From positions 877,990-941,989 of the forward strand of contig PEKW01000002.1 of assembly GCA_002796995.1 (NCBI GenBank): a stretch of DNA of 64,000 bases, written 5' to 3'. Both the position numbers and the translations under genes were made by a program. The notes beneath the pieces were generated by a model. The model worked only from the letters and a program-made list of their open reading frames with translations, ran no database searches and was not told where the DNA came from. Shown here in pieces: positions 56,002 to 63,696 of this stretch (within the stretch, counting starts at the first letter, position 1; every line of letters starts with the position of its first letter). The DNA is from Rhizobium sp. GTDB taxonomy: Bacteria > Pseudomonadota > Alphaproteobacteria > Rhizobiales > Rhizobiaceae.

Positions 56002-56076
56002 ATGTCTAATGAGATTTCGGTTTGCATGACGGGCTTGGCGAAGACGATGGTCTCGACGGGGCAGCCCTCGGCCTGA
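56002..56076 (+). CDS. 24-codon ORF with extended Shine-Dalgarno (candidate leader or small protein)
   Basis: The ORF encodes MSNEISVCMTGLAKTMVSTG plus four residues and is preceded by AAAGGGAGGTGATCGA, which contains the 10-nt GGAGGTGATC fully complementary to the 3' end of 16S rRNA. The ORF is followed by three stem-loops, the last a terminator at 56137. It lies between the second GT41 gene and the asparaginase gene. Whether it makes a functional peptide, a leader peptide or is part of an sRNA cannot be told from sequence. Confidence 0.55.
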   Translation: MSNEISVCMTGLAKTMVSTGQPSA

Positions 56077-56136
56077 CCTCGCCTTGCTACGGATCAGCCG
56101 CGTGATCCGGGTCCGGAATGGGACCAAACTCATGGA

Positions 56137-56162
56137 AGGGCCGCCTCGCGCGGCCCTTTTTT
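56137..56162 (+). terminator. Rho-independent terminator between small ORF and asparaginase gene
   Basis: An 8-bp stem, AGGGCCGC (56137-56144) with GCGGCCCT (56150-56157), with a 5-nt loop is followed by a run of T (56157-56162). Two shorter hairpins lie just upstream (GGATCA/TGATCC near 56091-56109 and GGTCC/GGACC near 56110-56125). The whole looks like the end of a structured short transcript. Confidence 0.9.
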
Positions 56163-56248
56163 GTTGTCGATCCCCAGGCGGTCCCTTGCCGATCGCGCCC
56201 CGGTTTGGTCTATGGATGGGAACGAAACGCAACCTGTCGAGACCCGCC

Positions 56249-57256
56249 ATGGAAAATCCCGTCACCGTCGAAGTCACCCGCGGCAAGCTGGTCGAAAGCC
56301 GCCATCGCGGTCTGGCCGTGGTGGTGGATGGCGACGGCGCCATCGTCTATGCCGCCGGCGATGTCGATGCGCCGACCTTCCCTCGCTCGGCCTGCAAGGC
56401 GATGCAGGCCCTGCCGCTCATCGAAAGCGGCGCGGCCGATGCCTATGGCTTCGGGATGAAGGAACTGGCGCTGTCCTGCTCCTCCCATTCCGGCGAAGAC
56501 GAGCACGCGGCGCTCGCCGCCTCGATGCTGAAGGCCGCCGGGCGCGATGAAAGCGTGCTCGAATGCGGCGCCCACTGGTCGTTCGAACAGCCGGTGCTGA
56601 TCCATCAGGCCCGCACGCTGGAAAAACCGACCGCGCTTCACAACAACTGCTCGGGCAAGCATTCCGGCTTCGTCTGCGCCTGCTGCCATTCGGGCGAGGA
56701 TCCGCGCGGCTATGCCGGCTACGACCACCCGCTGCAGGCGGAAATCCGCGGCATCATGGAGAACCTGACCGGCTCGACCCTCAGCCGCGACAATTGCGGC
56801 ACCGACGGCTGCTCGATCCCGACCTATGCCGTGCCGCTCGTGGCCCTTGCCCGCGGCTTCGGCAAGATGGCGACCGGCAAGGGCCTGGAGCCGGTGCGGG
56901 CCGCCGCGTCGAAGCGCCTGATCGCAGCCTGCATGGCCGAGCCCTTCTACGTCGCCGGCACGAAACGATTCTGCACCCGGCTGATGCAGGTGGCGCCGGG
57001 CAAAATCTTCGCCAAGACCGGCGCCGAGGGCGTGTTCTGCGCCATCCTGCCGGAAAAGGGCCTGTCCTTCGCCGTCAAATGCGAGGACGGCTCCAGCCGC
57101 GCCGCCGAATCCATGATCGCTGCCCTTCTGGCCCGCCATTTCGACAAGGACACGGCCGAGCACGCCGCCCTGATGGCGCTTGCCAACCACTCCATGCGCA
57201 ACTGGAACGGCCTGCATGTGGGGGATGTGCGGGTGACGGATGTGCTGTTTGGGTGA
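56249..57256 (+). CDS. Rhizobial-type L-asparaginase
   Basis: This 335-aa protein belongs to the asparaginase family first described from Rhizobium etli (ReAII/ReAV type), unrelated to bacterial type I/II enzymes: TRGKLVESRHRGLAVVVDGD, FPRSACKAMQALPL, the SxxK motif in NNCSGKHSGFVCAC, and metal/Cys residues in RDNCGTDGCSIPTY. It hydrolyses asparagine to aspartate and ammonia. ATG 56249 gives the usual length. Its 3' end recurs as degenerate copies downstream (57468-57496, 58222-58320, 58828-58888). Confidence 0.93.
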   Translation: MENPVTVEVTRGKLVESRHRGLAVVVDGDGAIVYAAGDVDAPTFPRSACKAMQALPLIESGAADAYGFGMKELALSCSSHSGEDEHAALAASMLKAAGRDESVLECGAHWSFEQPVLIHQARTLEKPTALHNNCSGKHSGFVCACCHSGEDPRGYAGYDHPLQAEIRGIMENLTGSTLSRDNCGTDGCSIPTYAVPLVALARGFGKMATGKGLEPVRAAASKRLIAACMAEPFYVAGTKRFCTRLMQVAPGKIFAKTGAEGVFCAILPEKGLSFAVKCEDGSSRAAESMIAALLARHFDKDTAEHAALMALANHSMRNWNGLHVGDVRVTDVLFG

Positions 57257-57314
57257 GGCTGGTTGTCGTCCGGGACAAGAGCAACCCGGCCTCACGCTCT
57301 TTCGAAGTGCGTTT

Positions 57315-57467
57315 GCCCCTCACCCTGACCTGACCGGGGTCGAGCCGCGTGTGTCGCCCCGTCCTTCGGACCCCCGCAAGCGGGGAGAGGGGACGGCCAG
57401 GGCGGCGGCGCTTGTCCCTTCTCCCCGTCAAAACGGGGAGAAGGTGCCGGCAGGCGGATGAGGGGGC
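57315..57467. repeat. RIME-like mosaic repeat 4
   Basis: Outer blocks GCCCCTCACCCTGACC and GGCGGATGAGGGGGC, inner GCGGGGAGAGGGGACGG and CTTCTCCCCGTC. It shares the GACCGGGGTCGAGC insert with copy 3 at 53662. It lies directly after the asparaginase gene and is followed immediately by a short degenerate copy of the asparaginase 3' end. Confidence 0.85.
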
Positions 57468-57496
57468 AGGTCACGGATGTGATGTTCGGTTGAGGC
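57468..57496 (+). pseudogene. Degenerate copy of the asparaginase 3' end (C)
   Basis: AGGTCACGGATGTGATGTTC and the following GGTTGAGGC match the last codons and stop of the asparaginase gene (57228-57258) with few mismatches. It directly abuts the right end of RIME repeat 4. Confidence 0.6.
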
Positions 57497-57616
57497 GAGG
57501 GGGCGAATGCTTCAAGAACAGATCCACCGCCTATCATCTTTGAAGGGTCGTCGTCCTGAGCGCCGACAACCTACGAGATCGCGATGACGAATTCGTTCCA
57601 AACGCCGAGGCATGTC

Positions 57617-58078
57617 ATGAACATCGATTACGAGCTTGTCCTCAACACGGTTGGCTGGGCATCGTGCGAGGTGGCCATTGCGTCGTCGTCAGCCACGATC
57701 ACGGCTTCTTACTTGGGACATGCTCTCGAAGAGCTTGTCGAGGCCGCATGTCTCATCATGTCAGGGGAAACGTGCTCGGAGGCGCATTTCTGGGAAGAAC
57801 CAGGGGAGTATCGGTGGGTTATCGATAGGACAGGAGAAAGTTGCAGAGTTCGCATAATTGAATTCGGCAGGCTCTGGTCGAATGATCCGATCGAAGCCGG
57901 AACGGTCCTGATTGACGAAATATGCGATGTTGCAGTCTTTGGAAATGCCGTTCTACGAGCTGCCGACCGAGTCCTTGATGAACATGGTCTGGCAGGATAC
58001 GCAGCCATATGGGGCGAAGGAGAGTTTCCCATAGGGTCTGTTGGGCGCCTTCGAGAGCTTGTGCAAACTTCGATATGA
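57617..58078 (+). CDS. Hypothetical protein in the asparaginase-tail array (immunity-like composition)
   Basis: This 153-aa acidic, soluble protein begins MNIDYELVLNTVGWASCEVA and contains an all-alpha/beta middle (HALEELVEAACLIMSG, EEPGEYRWVIDRTGESCRVR) and GYAAIWGEGEFPIGSVGRLR at the end. Its lower GC content and lone cytosolic domain resemble orphan immunity proteins of polymorphic toxin systems, but no family was recognised. The start could be 57584. It lies between two partial copies of the asparaginase 3' end. Confidence 0.7.
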   Translation: MNIDYELVLNTVGWASCEVAIASSSATITASYLGHALEELVEAACLIMSGETCSEAHFWEEPGEYRWVIDRTGESCRVRIIEFGRLWSNDPIEAGTVLIDEICDVAVFGNAVLRAADRVLDEHGLAGYAAIWGEGEFPIGSVGRLRELVQTSI

Positions 58079-58170
58079 CTCTGATCTTGCGAACGGCGGC
58101 ATCAATAGTCGCAACGGGCCGAGAGTCCGCTTTTTGTGGCATCGGCCGCGTCATTCCGCTGCCTTCCGGA

Positions 58171-58216
58171 TCCCCTTTGGCCTGTCGGGCATCTCCCTTC
58201 CAGAGGGGAAGATCGA
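58171..58216. repeat. Partial RIME-like element
   Basis: TCCCCTTTGGCCTGTCGGGC and TCTCCCTTCCAGAGGGGA resemble one half of the element at 60445-60549 (CCCCTCTGGCCTGCCGGCC). It directly precedes copy B of the asparaginase 3' end. Confidence 0.6.
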
Positions 58217-58221
58217 ATGGC

Positions 58222-58320
58222 GCCCTGATGCCCATGGCCAACCATGCCATGCGCAACTGAAAAGGCCTGCATGTCGGCGACGTGCGGGCGACGGACGTTT
58301 TGTTCGGCTGAGGCTGGTTG
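58222..58320 (+). pseudogene. Degenerate copy of the asparaginase 3' end (B)
   Basis: About 95 nt align with 57162-57266 of the asparaginase gene at roughly 80 percent by eye: GCCCTGATG, GCCAACCA, CCATGCGCAACTG, GGCCTGCATGT, ACGGACGT and the shared stop plus GAGGCTGGTTG. A Trp codon of the intact gene is TGA here, so it is not coding. Confidence 0.75.
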
Positions 58321-58439
58321 GAGCGCGGTGAACTCGGCCCCGCAACGGACGGAATGCGCCAGTTGCGAACGTTGCCACGTCTTTCCCTAAGCAATAAGTT
58401 GATTCGCCGACTGCTTTGCTGCTGAGGATGAGGACAAGC

Positions 58440-58805
58440 ATGCGTTTCCCGGAAGAGTTACTTTGGGACCATATCAATGATGGCTGGAGCCGTATGTCTT
58501 TCAGACAGCGTAAACTGTGGGACGTTATCAAACGGATGCCGGAAGAATGGGAACTGAGTGGCTACGGCCCTTGCTGGGTCGTGGCACTGATTGGCGAAGT
58601 TGTAATCTACTACAATCACTTCGAGAGTGGGTTCAATCGCTCACGATGGTCGCAATTCGGTGTTGTCGAACGATATCAGTCCTTGCAGGATGGACTGGAG
58701 GATGCCGTTCAGAGGCAGCTCAACGAGATTGATGCGGGTTGCGGCCTTGGTCCTTGGACGAGCGGGCCAATCGCTGGCGAGTACGTCGTGAAATACAGCC
58801 GATAA
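58440..58805 (+). CDS. Hypothetical protein in the asparaginase-tail array
   Basis: This 121-aa soluble protein starts MRFPEELLWDHINDGWSRMS after AGGAC. It contains GPCWVVALIGEVVIYYNHFE, SGFNRSRWSQFGVVERYQSL and ends in GPIAGEYVVKYSR. The pattern (short, acidic-aromatic, single domain) recalls orphan immunity proteins, but this is only a resemblance. It is flanked on both sides by copies of the asparaginase 3' end (58222-58320 and 58828-58888). Confidence 0.7.
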   Translation: MRFPEELLWDHINDGWSRMSFRQRKLWDVIKRMPEEWELSGYGPCWVVALIGEVVIYYNHFESGFNRSRWSQFGVVERYQSLQDGLEDAVQRQLNEIDAGCGLGPWTSGPIAGEYVVKYSR

Positions 58806-58827
58806 CCGCAAAGGGCTGAAAGTCGCC

Positions 58828-58888
58828 AGGCGACGCGCGGGTGACGGATGTAGTGTTTCGGTGAGGCTTCTTGTCGTTCGGGACGACT
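58828..58888 (+). pseudogene. Degenerate copy of the asparaginase 3' end (D)
   Basis: GCGGGTGACGGATGTAGTGT and the following TTCGGTGAGGCTTCTTGTCG match the last codons, stop and first intergenic bases (57228-57278) of the intact gene closely, including GTTCGGGACGA against GTCCGGGACAA. It is followed after 13 nt by RIME repeat 5. Confidence 0.75.
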
Positions 58889-58901
58889 TCGACGTACCCT
58901 T

Positions 58902-59013
58902 GCCCCTCGCCCTGACCCTCTCCCGCATGCGGGGAGAGGGGACGGCCACGGCGGTGCCTTTGGTTCCTTCTCCCCGTTTACGGGGAGAAGGTGGCGGCAG
59001 CCGGATGAGGGGC
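58902..59013. repeat. RIME-like mosaic repeat 5
   Basis: Outer GCCCCTCGCCCTGACCC and GGATGAGGGGC, with inner GGGGAGAGGGGACGG and TTCTCCCCGTTTACGGGGAG. It is the shortest complete-looking copy of the family that includes repeats 2, 3 and 4. The sequence right after it (59010-59055) again faintly resembles the asparaginase tail. Confidence 0.85.
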
Positions 59014-59342
59014 GGGTCTGGGAAGTGATGTCGCGGAGGCGACGAGGGCGTCCTGAGGGGCGGCGGCGCAAGGAATAGCAGTGCTGCATTCGCCCCAGAG
59101 TCGATCCAGAAAAGGCGATGGACGCAGTCTGGCCGGATAAGTGGTGGGGGTGCCGAGCCGACGTTTGAGAGAGTAGGCTTTCTGAAGACCTTGGTGCGGT
59201 TTCCTGTGGGCAGATCGCATCGAACAGCTTCAGGTTACAGCCAGCTGTGGCTTTAGGAATTGGTAACTGCCTCTACTTATGCGTGTTGCATCGGGTTGTG
59301 CATTTGGCCACTGTGTGGATGCAAACGTTGACGAGGATCGTG
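59014..59342. other. Intergenic stretch without a recognised gene
   Basis: About 330 nt separate repeat 5 from the next membrane-protein gene. A faint asparaginase-tail-like sequence at 59010-59055 is followed by sequence without long ORFs. The frame of the next gene is open back to 59247, but no ribosome-binding site supports a start there. Confidence 0.45.
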
Positions 59343-59780
59343 ATGTCGGCCGAAAATCGAGGTAGCTGGAAGGCCGACCTGTCATGGTCTTTGGTGCTCT
59401 TCATCCTTTTGTGTTTCGTCACACCTATGCTCTCCGCGATGGGGATGCCGAGGTTGTTTTGGCTTGGCTTCGGACTGTTGTCGGCATTCGCCTTGGCGCG
59501 TCGAACTCGGCGGCTGTTTCGCAGGATTGAGCGGCGAATGGTCGAACGAATTCAGACCAAGCTGCCGAACCGGCAAGGTTATGTTCGAGAGACCACCGTC
59601 TGGGAACGGTTGATTAGCTCCTTGTGCGTGACGGCGATTGCTGCAGCGGTGATGGGACTGACGTACAAATTCGGATGGAACAGCCGTTGGTATCCCATAT
59701 CGATTTTGAGCTGGATTGCGGCGGTTTGGGTGGCTTGGTTTGCCAACCGCAAGGCAGCCCCTGATCAGCAGTCGGGCTGA
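59343..59780 (+). CDS. Small polytopic membrane protein (unknown)
   Basis: This 145-aa protein has four hydrophobic segments in two pairs (about residues 13-32, 34-50, 88-108 and 115-132) separated by a strongly basic loop (ARRTRRLFRRIERRMVERIQ). It starts at ATG 59343 or at 59319. Composition is less GC-rich than neighbours. No family was recognised. It is the last small gene of the accessory stretch after the asparaginase gene and is followed by a partial RIME element. Confidence 0.6.
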   Translation: MSAENRGSWKADLSWSLVLFILLCFVTPMLSAMGMPRLFWLGFGLLSAFALARRTRRLFRRIERRMVERIQTKLPNRQGYVRETTVWERLISSLCVTAIAAAVMGLTYKFGWNSRWYPISILSWIAAVWVAWFANRKAAPDQQSG

Positions 59781-59825
59781 CAAGACGTCGTCGTCGGTCG
59801 GAGCTTATGGTGCCGCCTGCTGCGG

Positions 59826-59866
59826 CCCCTCTGGCCTGCCGGCCATCTCCCCCCCCAAGGGGAGAC
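59826..59866. repeat. Partial RIME-like element
   Basis: CCCCTCTGGCCTGCCGGCC followed by ATCTCCCCCCCCAAGGGGAG matches the left half of the element at 60445-60549. Confidence 0.65.
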
Positions 59867-59897
59867 CGAATGCTACGCCGGCCGATACCCGGACAGA

Positions 59898-60287
59898 CTA
59901 CGCAGGCGGCAAATCGAGGCTGTTTGGCAGCGAGATCCAGATGACAGTCTGCGCCTCTGGGGAATGGCGTGACAGGTGGCCCTTGCCGTGCGTGTCTTCG
60001 ACGAGCACGAAGCTGCCCGCCTGAACCTGGCGCACCTCTCCGTCGCTCGTCTCGTATTCCACCGAGCCATCGAGCCTGACCGTAAGCACCGACTCGGGAA
60101 CCGTATGCCAGGCAACCTCGCGCATGCCCGCCGGGATATGGGTGAACCGGACGCGCGACGCCGGATAGCTGGCCGTAACGTCGAACGACACGGCGTCGGG
60201 GTGCACCGAAATCTTGGTCGTCGGCAATTCAACTTCGTCGAAATGCGACTCGCCATCCGGGCTGGCATAGATGCGCAGGCATTTCAT
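59898..60287 (-). CDS. Cupin-fold protein
   Basis: This 129-aa protein has cupin-like strands (RFTHIPAGMREVAWHTVPES, VLTVRLDGSVEYETSDGEVR, AGSFVLVEDTHGKGHLSRH) with two to three His residues in the metal-site positions. It may bind a metal and small ligand. ATG 60287 has AAGGAG 9 nt upstream. It lies between two RIME-like elements with no clear partner gene. Confidence 0.7.
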   Translation of the reverse strand: MKCLRIYASPDGESHFDEVELPTTKISVHPDAVSFDVTASYPASRVRFTHIPAGMREVAWHTVPESVLTVRLDGSVEYETSDGEVRQVQAGSFVLVEDTHGKGHLSRHSPEAQTVIWISLPNSLDLPPA

Positions 60288-60444
60288 TGCGACTGGCTCC
60301 TTCTGGTTCGCCATGCTGAAACGAAGCGTTCCTACCATGAAGAAGCGGAGGGAACATCACTCGTCTCGTGCGAGAGCCCGGCGGGCCCGAAATCCGCCGT
60401 TGCCGACCTCCGCACCATCATTCCCCTATACGCCCGAGAAAAGA

Positions 60445-60549
60445 CCCCCTCTGGCCTGCCGGCCATCTCCCCCACAAGGGGGGAGAAGACTCGCCGCGGG
60501 CGCCGCGGCGAGCCCCTCCCCCTTGTGGGGAGGGGTTGGGGAGGGGAGG
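60445..60549. repeat. RIME-like palindromic repeat 6
   Basis: Left half CCCCTCTGGCCTGCCGGCC and CTCCCCCACAAGGGGGGAG; right half CCCCTCCCCCTTGTGGGGAG and GGGTTGGGGAGGGGAGG, separated by a GC-rich centre (CGCCGCGGGCGCCGCGGCG, itself palindromic). It is related to repeat 1 and to the half copies at 58171 and 59826, but distinct from repeats 2-5. Confidence 0.8.
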
Positions 60550-60690
60550 CCAAGAGTGGGAGGGGAGGCCGGGGACAGGATGCCTGCGACGATGGCGGGG
60601 AAACGAGAACCGCGCTCCCCAAGCCAACACGCAGCCTCCCGCCACCCAGACAGGATACCTCGCCTGCGCCCAACAGCTCCCCCGCACCCG

Positions 60691-61713
60691 TCAGTAGGCA
60701 GTCCAACCGCCATCGGTGGCGTAGATGCCGCCGGTGAAGTTGGAGGCTTCGTCGGAGAGCAGGAAGAGCATCATGCCGACCTGCTCGGCAACGGTCGCCG
60801 GCCGGTGCTTCTTGTCGGTATAGGCAAGGATGCTGTCGATCTTCAGGCGTCCCATGACCGGCCCCGAGGTTGCCTGGGCGGACAGCGCCACGAGTTCGCC
60901 GGCCCGGGCGACCATCGGCGTATCCGTCGCCGCCATGTTGACGGAGTTCACCCGGATGCCATAGGGCGCATAGTCGATCGCCGCGTTGCGGGTCAGCCCC
61001 GTGACGGCATGCTTGCTGGCGACATAAGCGGGATTGCCGGCAAGGCCGGTCATGCCGGCGATCGAGCCGACATTGACGATCGCCCCGCCGCTGCCCTGGC
61101 TGACCAGTTGCCGCAATTGCGCACGCATGCAGTAGAACATGCCGGTGGCGTTGGTCTTGAACACGTTTTCCCAATAGGCGTCGCTTGCCTCGTGGATGCG
61201 GGCGAAGATCAGGTCGCGCTGCTTGTCGAAGTCGATGGGGTCGCCGGAATAGACGCCGTCCATGACGCCGGCATTGTTCAAGGCGCCGTCGAGCCTGCCG
61301 AACTCGGCGACCGCGGCCGCCACCGCCTGGTCGGCAACGGTGGGGTCGCCGACATCGCCGTAGACGAAGGCCGCCTTGCCGCCGCCGGCGAGGATGGCGG
61401 CGTTGGTCTCCTCGCCGAGATCCTTGATCCAGTCGACGCCGACGACATTGGCGCCCTCCCGCGCCAGCCGGATCGCTGCCGCCTTGCCCATGCCCCGCGC
61501 AGAGCCGGTCACGATGAAGGTCCTGCCGGCGAAACGGTCGGAGATGAAGAATGCGCTGTCCACCGGCTTGATGTCGACGACCGCATTGCCCTCGGGCCGC
61601 CCCGCCGCCTGTTGCGCATTGGCCGCCGTCTCGGCGACGCCGTCGATGGTGGTGCTCGCGGCGACCGCGCCTGCCGCAAGCGTCATTCCCTTCAGCAGAT
61701 CCCGTCTGTCCAT
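60691..61713 (-). CDS. Tat-exported short-chain dehydrogenase/reductase
   Basis: This 340-aa protein starts with a twin-arginine signal ([20 protein letters not shown]), then a classical SDR domain: [16 protein letters not shown] (TGxxxGxG), NNAGVM, catalytic Ser in [11 protein letters not shown], YxxxK in AYVASKHA, and [13 protein letters not shown] near the end. SDRs normally act in the cytoplasm; a Tat signal implies export after folding with bound NAD(P). AAGGAGG precedes ATG 61713. The outer-membrane protein gene lies 31 nt upstream on the same strand, so they are likely cotranscribed. Confidence 0.9.
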   Translation of the reverse strand: MDRRDLLKGMTLAAGAVAASTTIDGVAETAANAQQAAGRPEGNAVVDIKPVDSAFFISDRFAGRTFIVTGSARGMGKAAAIRLAREGANVVGVDWIKDLGEETNAAILAGGGKAAFVYGDVGDPTVADQAVAAAVAEFGRLDGALNNAGVMDGVYSGDPIDFDKQRDLIFARIHEASDAYWENVFKTNATGMFYCMRAQLRQLVSQGSGGAIVNVGSIAGMTGLAGNPAYVASKHAVTGLTRNAAIDYAPYGIRVNSVNMAATDTPMVARAGELVALSAQATSGPVMGRLKIDSILAYTDKKHRPATVAEQVGMMLFLLSDEASNFTGGIYATDGGWTAY

Positions 61714-61744
61714 GTCACTTCCTCCTTGCGGAACCAGGTTGAAA

Positions 61745-63544
61745 TCAGAATGCGACGCGCAGGAACGCCATGGCGCTCCACCACGGATCGAGATCGCCGG
61801 AGGCGGCGTCGCGCGCCGCCTCGCCGGGAAAGGTCGCGGCCACATGCCCCTGCAGCATCACTTGCGGCGAAATGAACCACTTGGCGGTCAGGTTGGCCTC
61901 GTAGCCGAGCTCGTCGGAGCCGAGAAAGGAGAGCGCCGGATTGCCGCCGAGATTGGTCGCGCTGTCGGCTGTGAATATCCAGAACTGCGGAACCAGTTCG
62001 ACCTTGGGGTTCGGGCGCAGGCGCATCTGGAACCGATGCGTCACCAGGTTGCTGTCCTGAAACAGCTTGAAATGGTTGATGCCCTGGACCCACTGCTCCC
62101 CGTTGCCGCCCGACAGCAGGGGATCCCATCGCTCGAAGCGCGCGGTCGCGGGGTCGTCGCCGGAAAACTGCGCGTAGCGATAGCTGATCACCGGCGTCCA
62201 GGGCAGTTCCTGGAATTGGTATCCGACCTCGCCTGCCAGCGCCGTTGCGAACATGTCGAAATTGTCGTTGCGCTGCACGGCGAATTCCGCGCTGGCGAAG
62301 AATTGTCCGTTCGGCTGTTTCCACCGCAGCCGCGCATCATAGACTTGCAAGCCGTCGCGCCCGAGCGTCGCGGAGGCCGGGTCCGGCGCGGTAAGGGCAT
62401 AATAGGCATAGTCGGATTCGAGAACCTTGATGAACGAGCCGCCGAGATTGAAGCCTCCGCCGATGTCGGTCTCAAGGTTTATCCCTGCCATCCGCGTACG
62501 GGAATCGACCTCCGGCAATTCGTCCGGATCGAGGTAGAACAGTTCCGCCAGGCTGGCGTTGTAGCGCAGCTGGCCGAGCACCAGCATGTCTGCGGCCCAG
62601 CGCGGATTGGACTGAAGCGCGGCCCGCTCGTCGCCGTTCGAGGCAGTGTTGCCGATGATCATGCTGTCGCCGATCGCATAACGTTTGCGACCGGCCGACA
62701 CGTTCCACAACAGGCGGTCGCCGGTCTCGAACGTCTCGCCGCCGACCAGGCCGAGATAGGCATCCTCGATCGCCAGATGGTACCGGCTTTCGTCGGTGAA
62801 GAGCTCGGTGCCGGCCGAGGCGCTGAGAATGGTGCTCAGTCCGCCATAGGCGTAGAGGTCTTCGCCAAGCGGAGTCAGCCCGTAGAGGCCGGTGTGAACG
62901 AAGCCTTCGCCCCATCCGCTGGCGCCCTGTCCGGCCGTCTCGCCGGAGACGAGCGGGTTACCCGCCAGGTACAGGTCAGGCCGGCCATACCAGGCGTCGA
63001 CATTGCCATAGAGCATGGTCAAGGCTTCGAGCTTGCCGACGATGATGGTCCCGTCCCGGTCGAACAGTACGGGCAGGTCGCCGGTTTCGCCCGTGAGAAG
63101 GTAGCCGCGATCCTCGCGCGAGACCTTGTCTCCCAGCTGCGCGCTGATCGTGACGATCACGCCGCCGGCAGAGCCCGGCGTCACTTCCATTTGCGCGTCG
63201 GCGATGGCCGCCTGACGGGTGGTTCTGGAGAGGGCCAGCTGAACTTCCGTCCGGTTGAACGTCATACCGGGAAACAGGTTTATGCTCCTGCGGATCAGGT
63301 CCGAAACCCGCTGGTTGACGCTTGCGTCCGGCGACGGATTGAGCAGAATGACCTCGATCTTCTCGACGATCTGGCTGTCATCGGCGCGCGCCGATTGCGC
63401 GAGGACAGGGGCAGGCGAATTGACGAGTACGCATGTCAGGGTGAGAATGGCGGCCAGGAGCAATGGGAGGCGGGGCAGGGCCCGGATGCCGACCGGGTGC
63501 TGCGGGAAAAATGATACGCCTGCTGATCCCCGAGTCTGCCGCAT
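61745..63544 (-). CDS. Outer-membrane beta-barrel protein with POTRA-like N-terminus
   Basis: This 599-aa protein has a signal peptide ([20 protein letters not shown]), an N-terminal module resembling a POTRA/secretin-type fold ([20 protein letters not shown]), and a C-terminal beta-barrel ending in Phe (AFLRVAF), the usual outer-membrane insertion signal. The barrel part ([49 protein letters not shown]) resembles alginate-export-type porins, though the N-terminal module is not typical for them. It would form a channel or export pore. It lies just upstream of the Tat-SDR gene. Confidence 0.78.
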   Translation of the reverse strand: MRQTRGSAGVSFFPQHPVGIRALPRLPLLLAAILTLTCVLVNSPAPVLAQSARADDSQIVEKIEVILLNPSPDASVNQRVSDLIRRSINLFPGMTFNRTEVQLALSRTTRQAAIADAQMEVTPGSAGGVIVTISAQLGDKVSREDRGYLLTGETGDLPVLFDRDGTIIVGKLEALTMLYGNVDAWYGRPDLYLAGNPLVSGETAGQGASGWGEGFVHTGLYGLTPLGEDLYAYGGLSTILSASAGTELFTDESRYHLAIEDAYLGLVGGETFETGDRLLWNVSAGRKRYAIGDSMIIGNTASNGDERAALQSNPRWAADMLVLGQLRYNASLAELFYLDPDELPEVDSRTRMAGINLETDIGGGFNLGGSFIKVLESDYAYYALTAPDPASATLGRDGLQVYDARLRWKQPNGQFFASAEFAVQRNDNFDMFATALAGEVGYQFQELPWTPVISYRYAQFSGDDPATARFERWDPLLSGGNGEQWVQGINHFKLFQDSNLVTHRFQMRLRPNPKVELVPQFWIFTADSATNLGGNPALSFLGSDELGYEANLTAKWFISPQVMLQGHVAATFPGEAARDAASGDLDPWWSAMAFLRVAF

Positions 63545-63696
63545 CCCTTGTCCTCGTCAAAAATGCGCGTCTCATGGTTGGTCAGGCGTCGGCTACTGTC
63601 AATAAGCCAATATGCTAAATCCCGCACAGGTTGTTTTCTGTGGAGCATGGGAAGGCGGGAGCAGAACAGGCCGAGGGCGATTGATCCCGATGGCAC

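Noticed and set aside
56084..56248. N-terminal extension of asparaginase
   Set aside because: It would run through the terminator hairpin and has no family similarity; ATG 56249 gives the usual N-terminus.
61376..63514. 712-codon plus-strand ORF opposite the SDR and outer-membrane protein
   Set aside because: It crosses two well-supported minus-strand genes and has no domain signal or ribosome-binding site.
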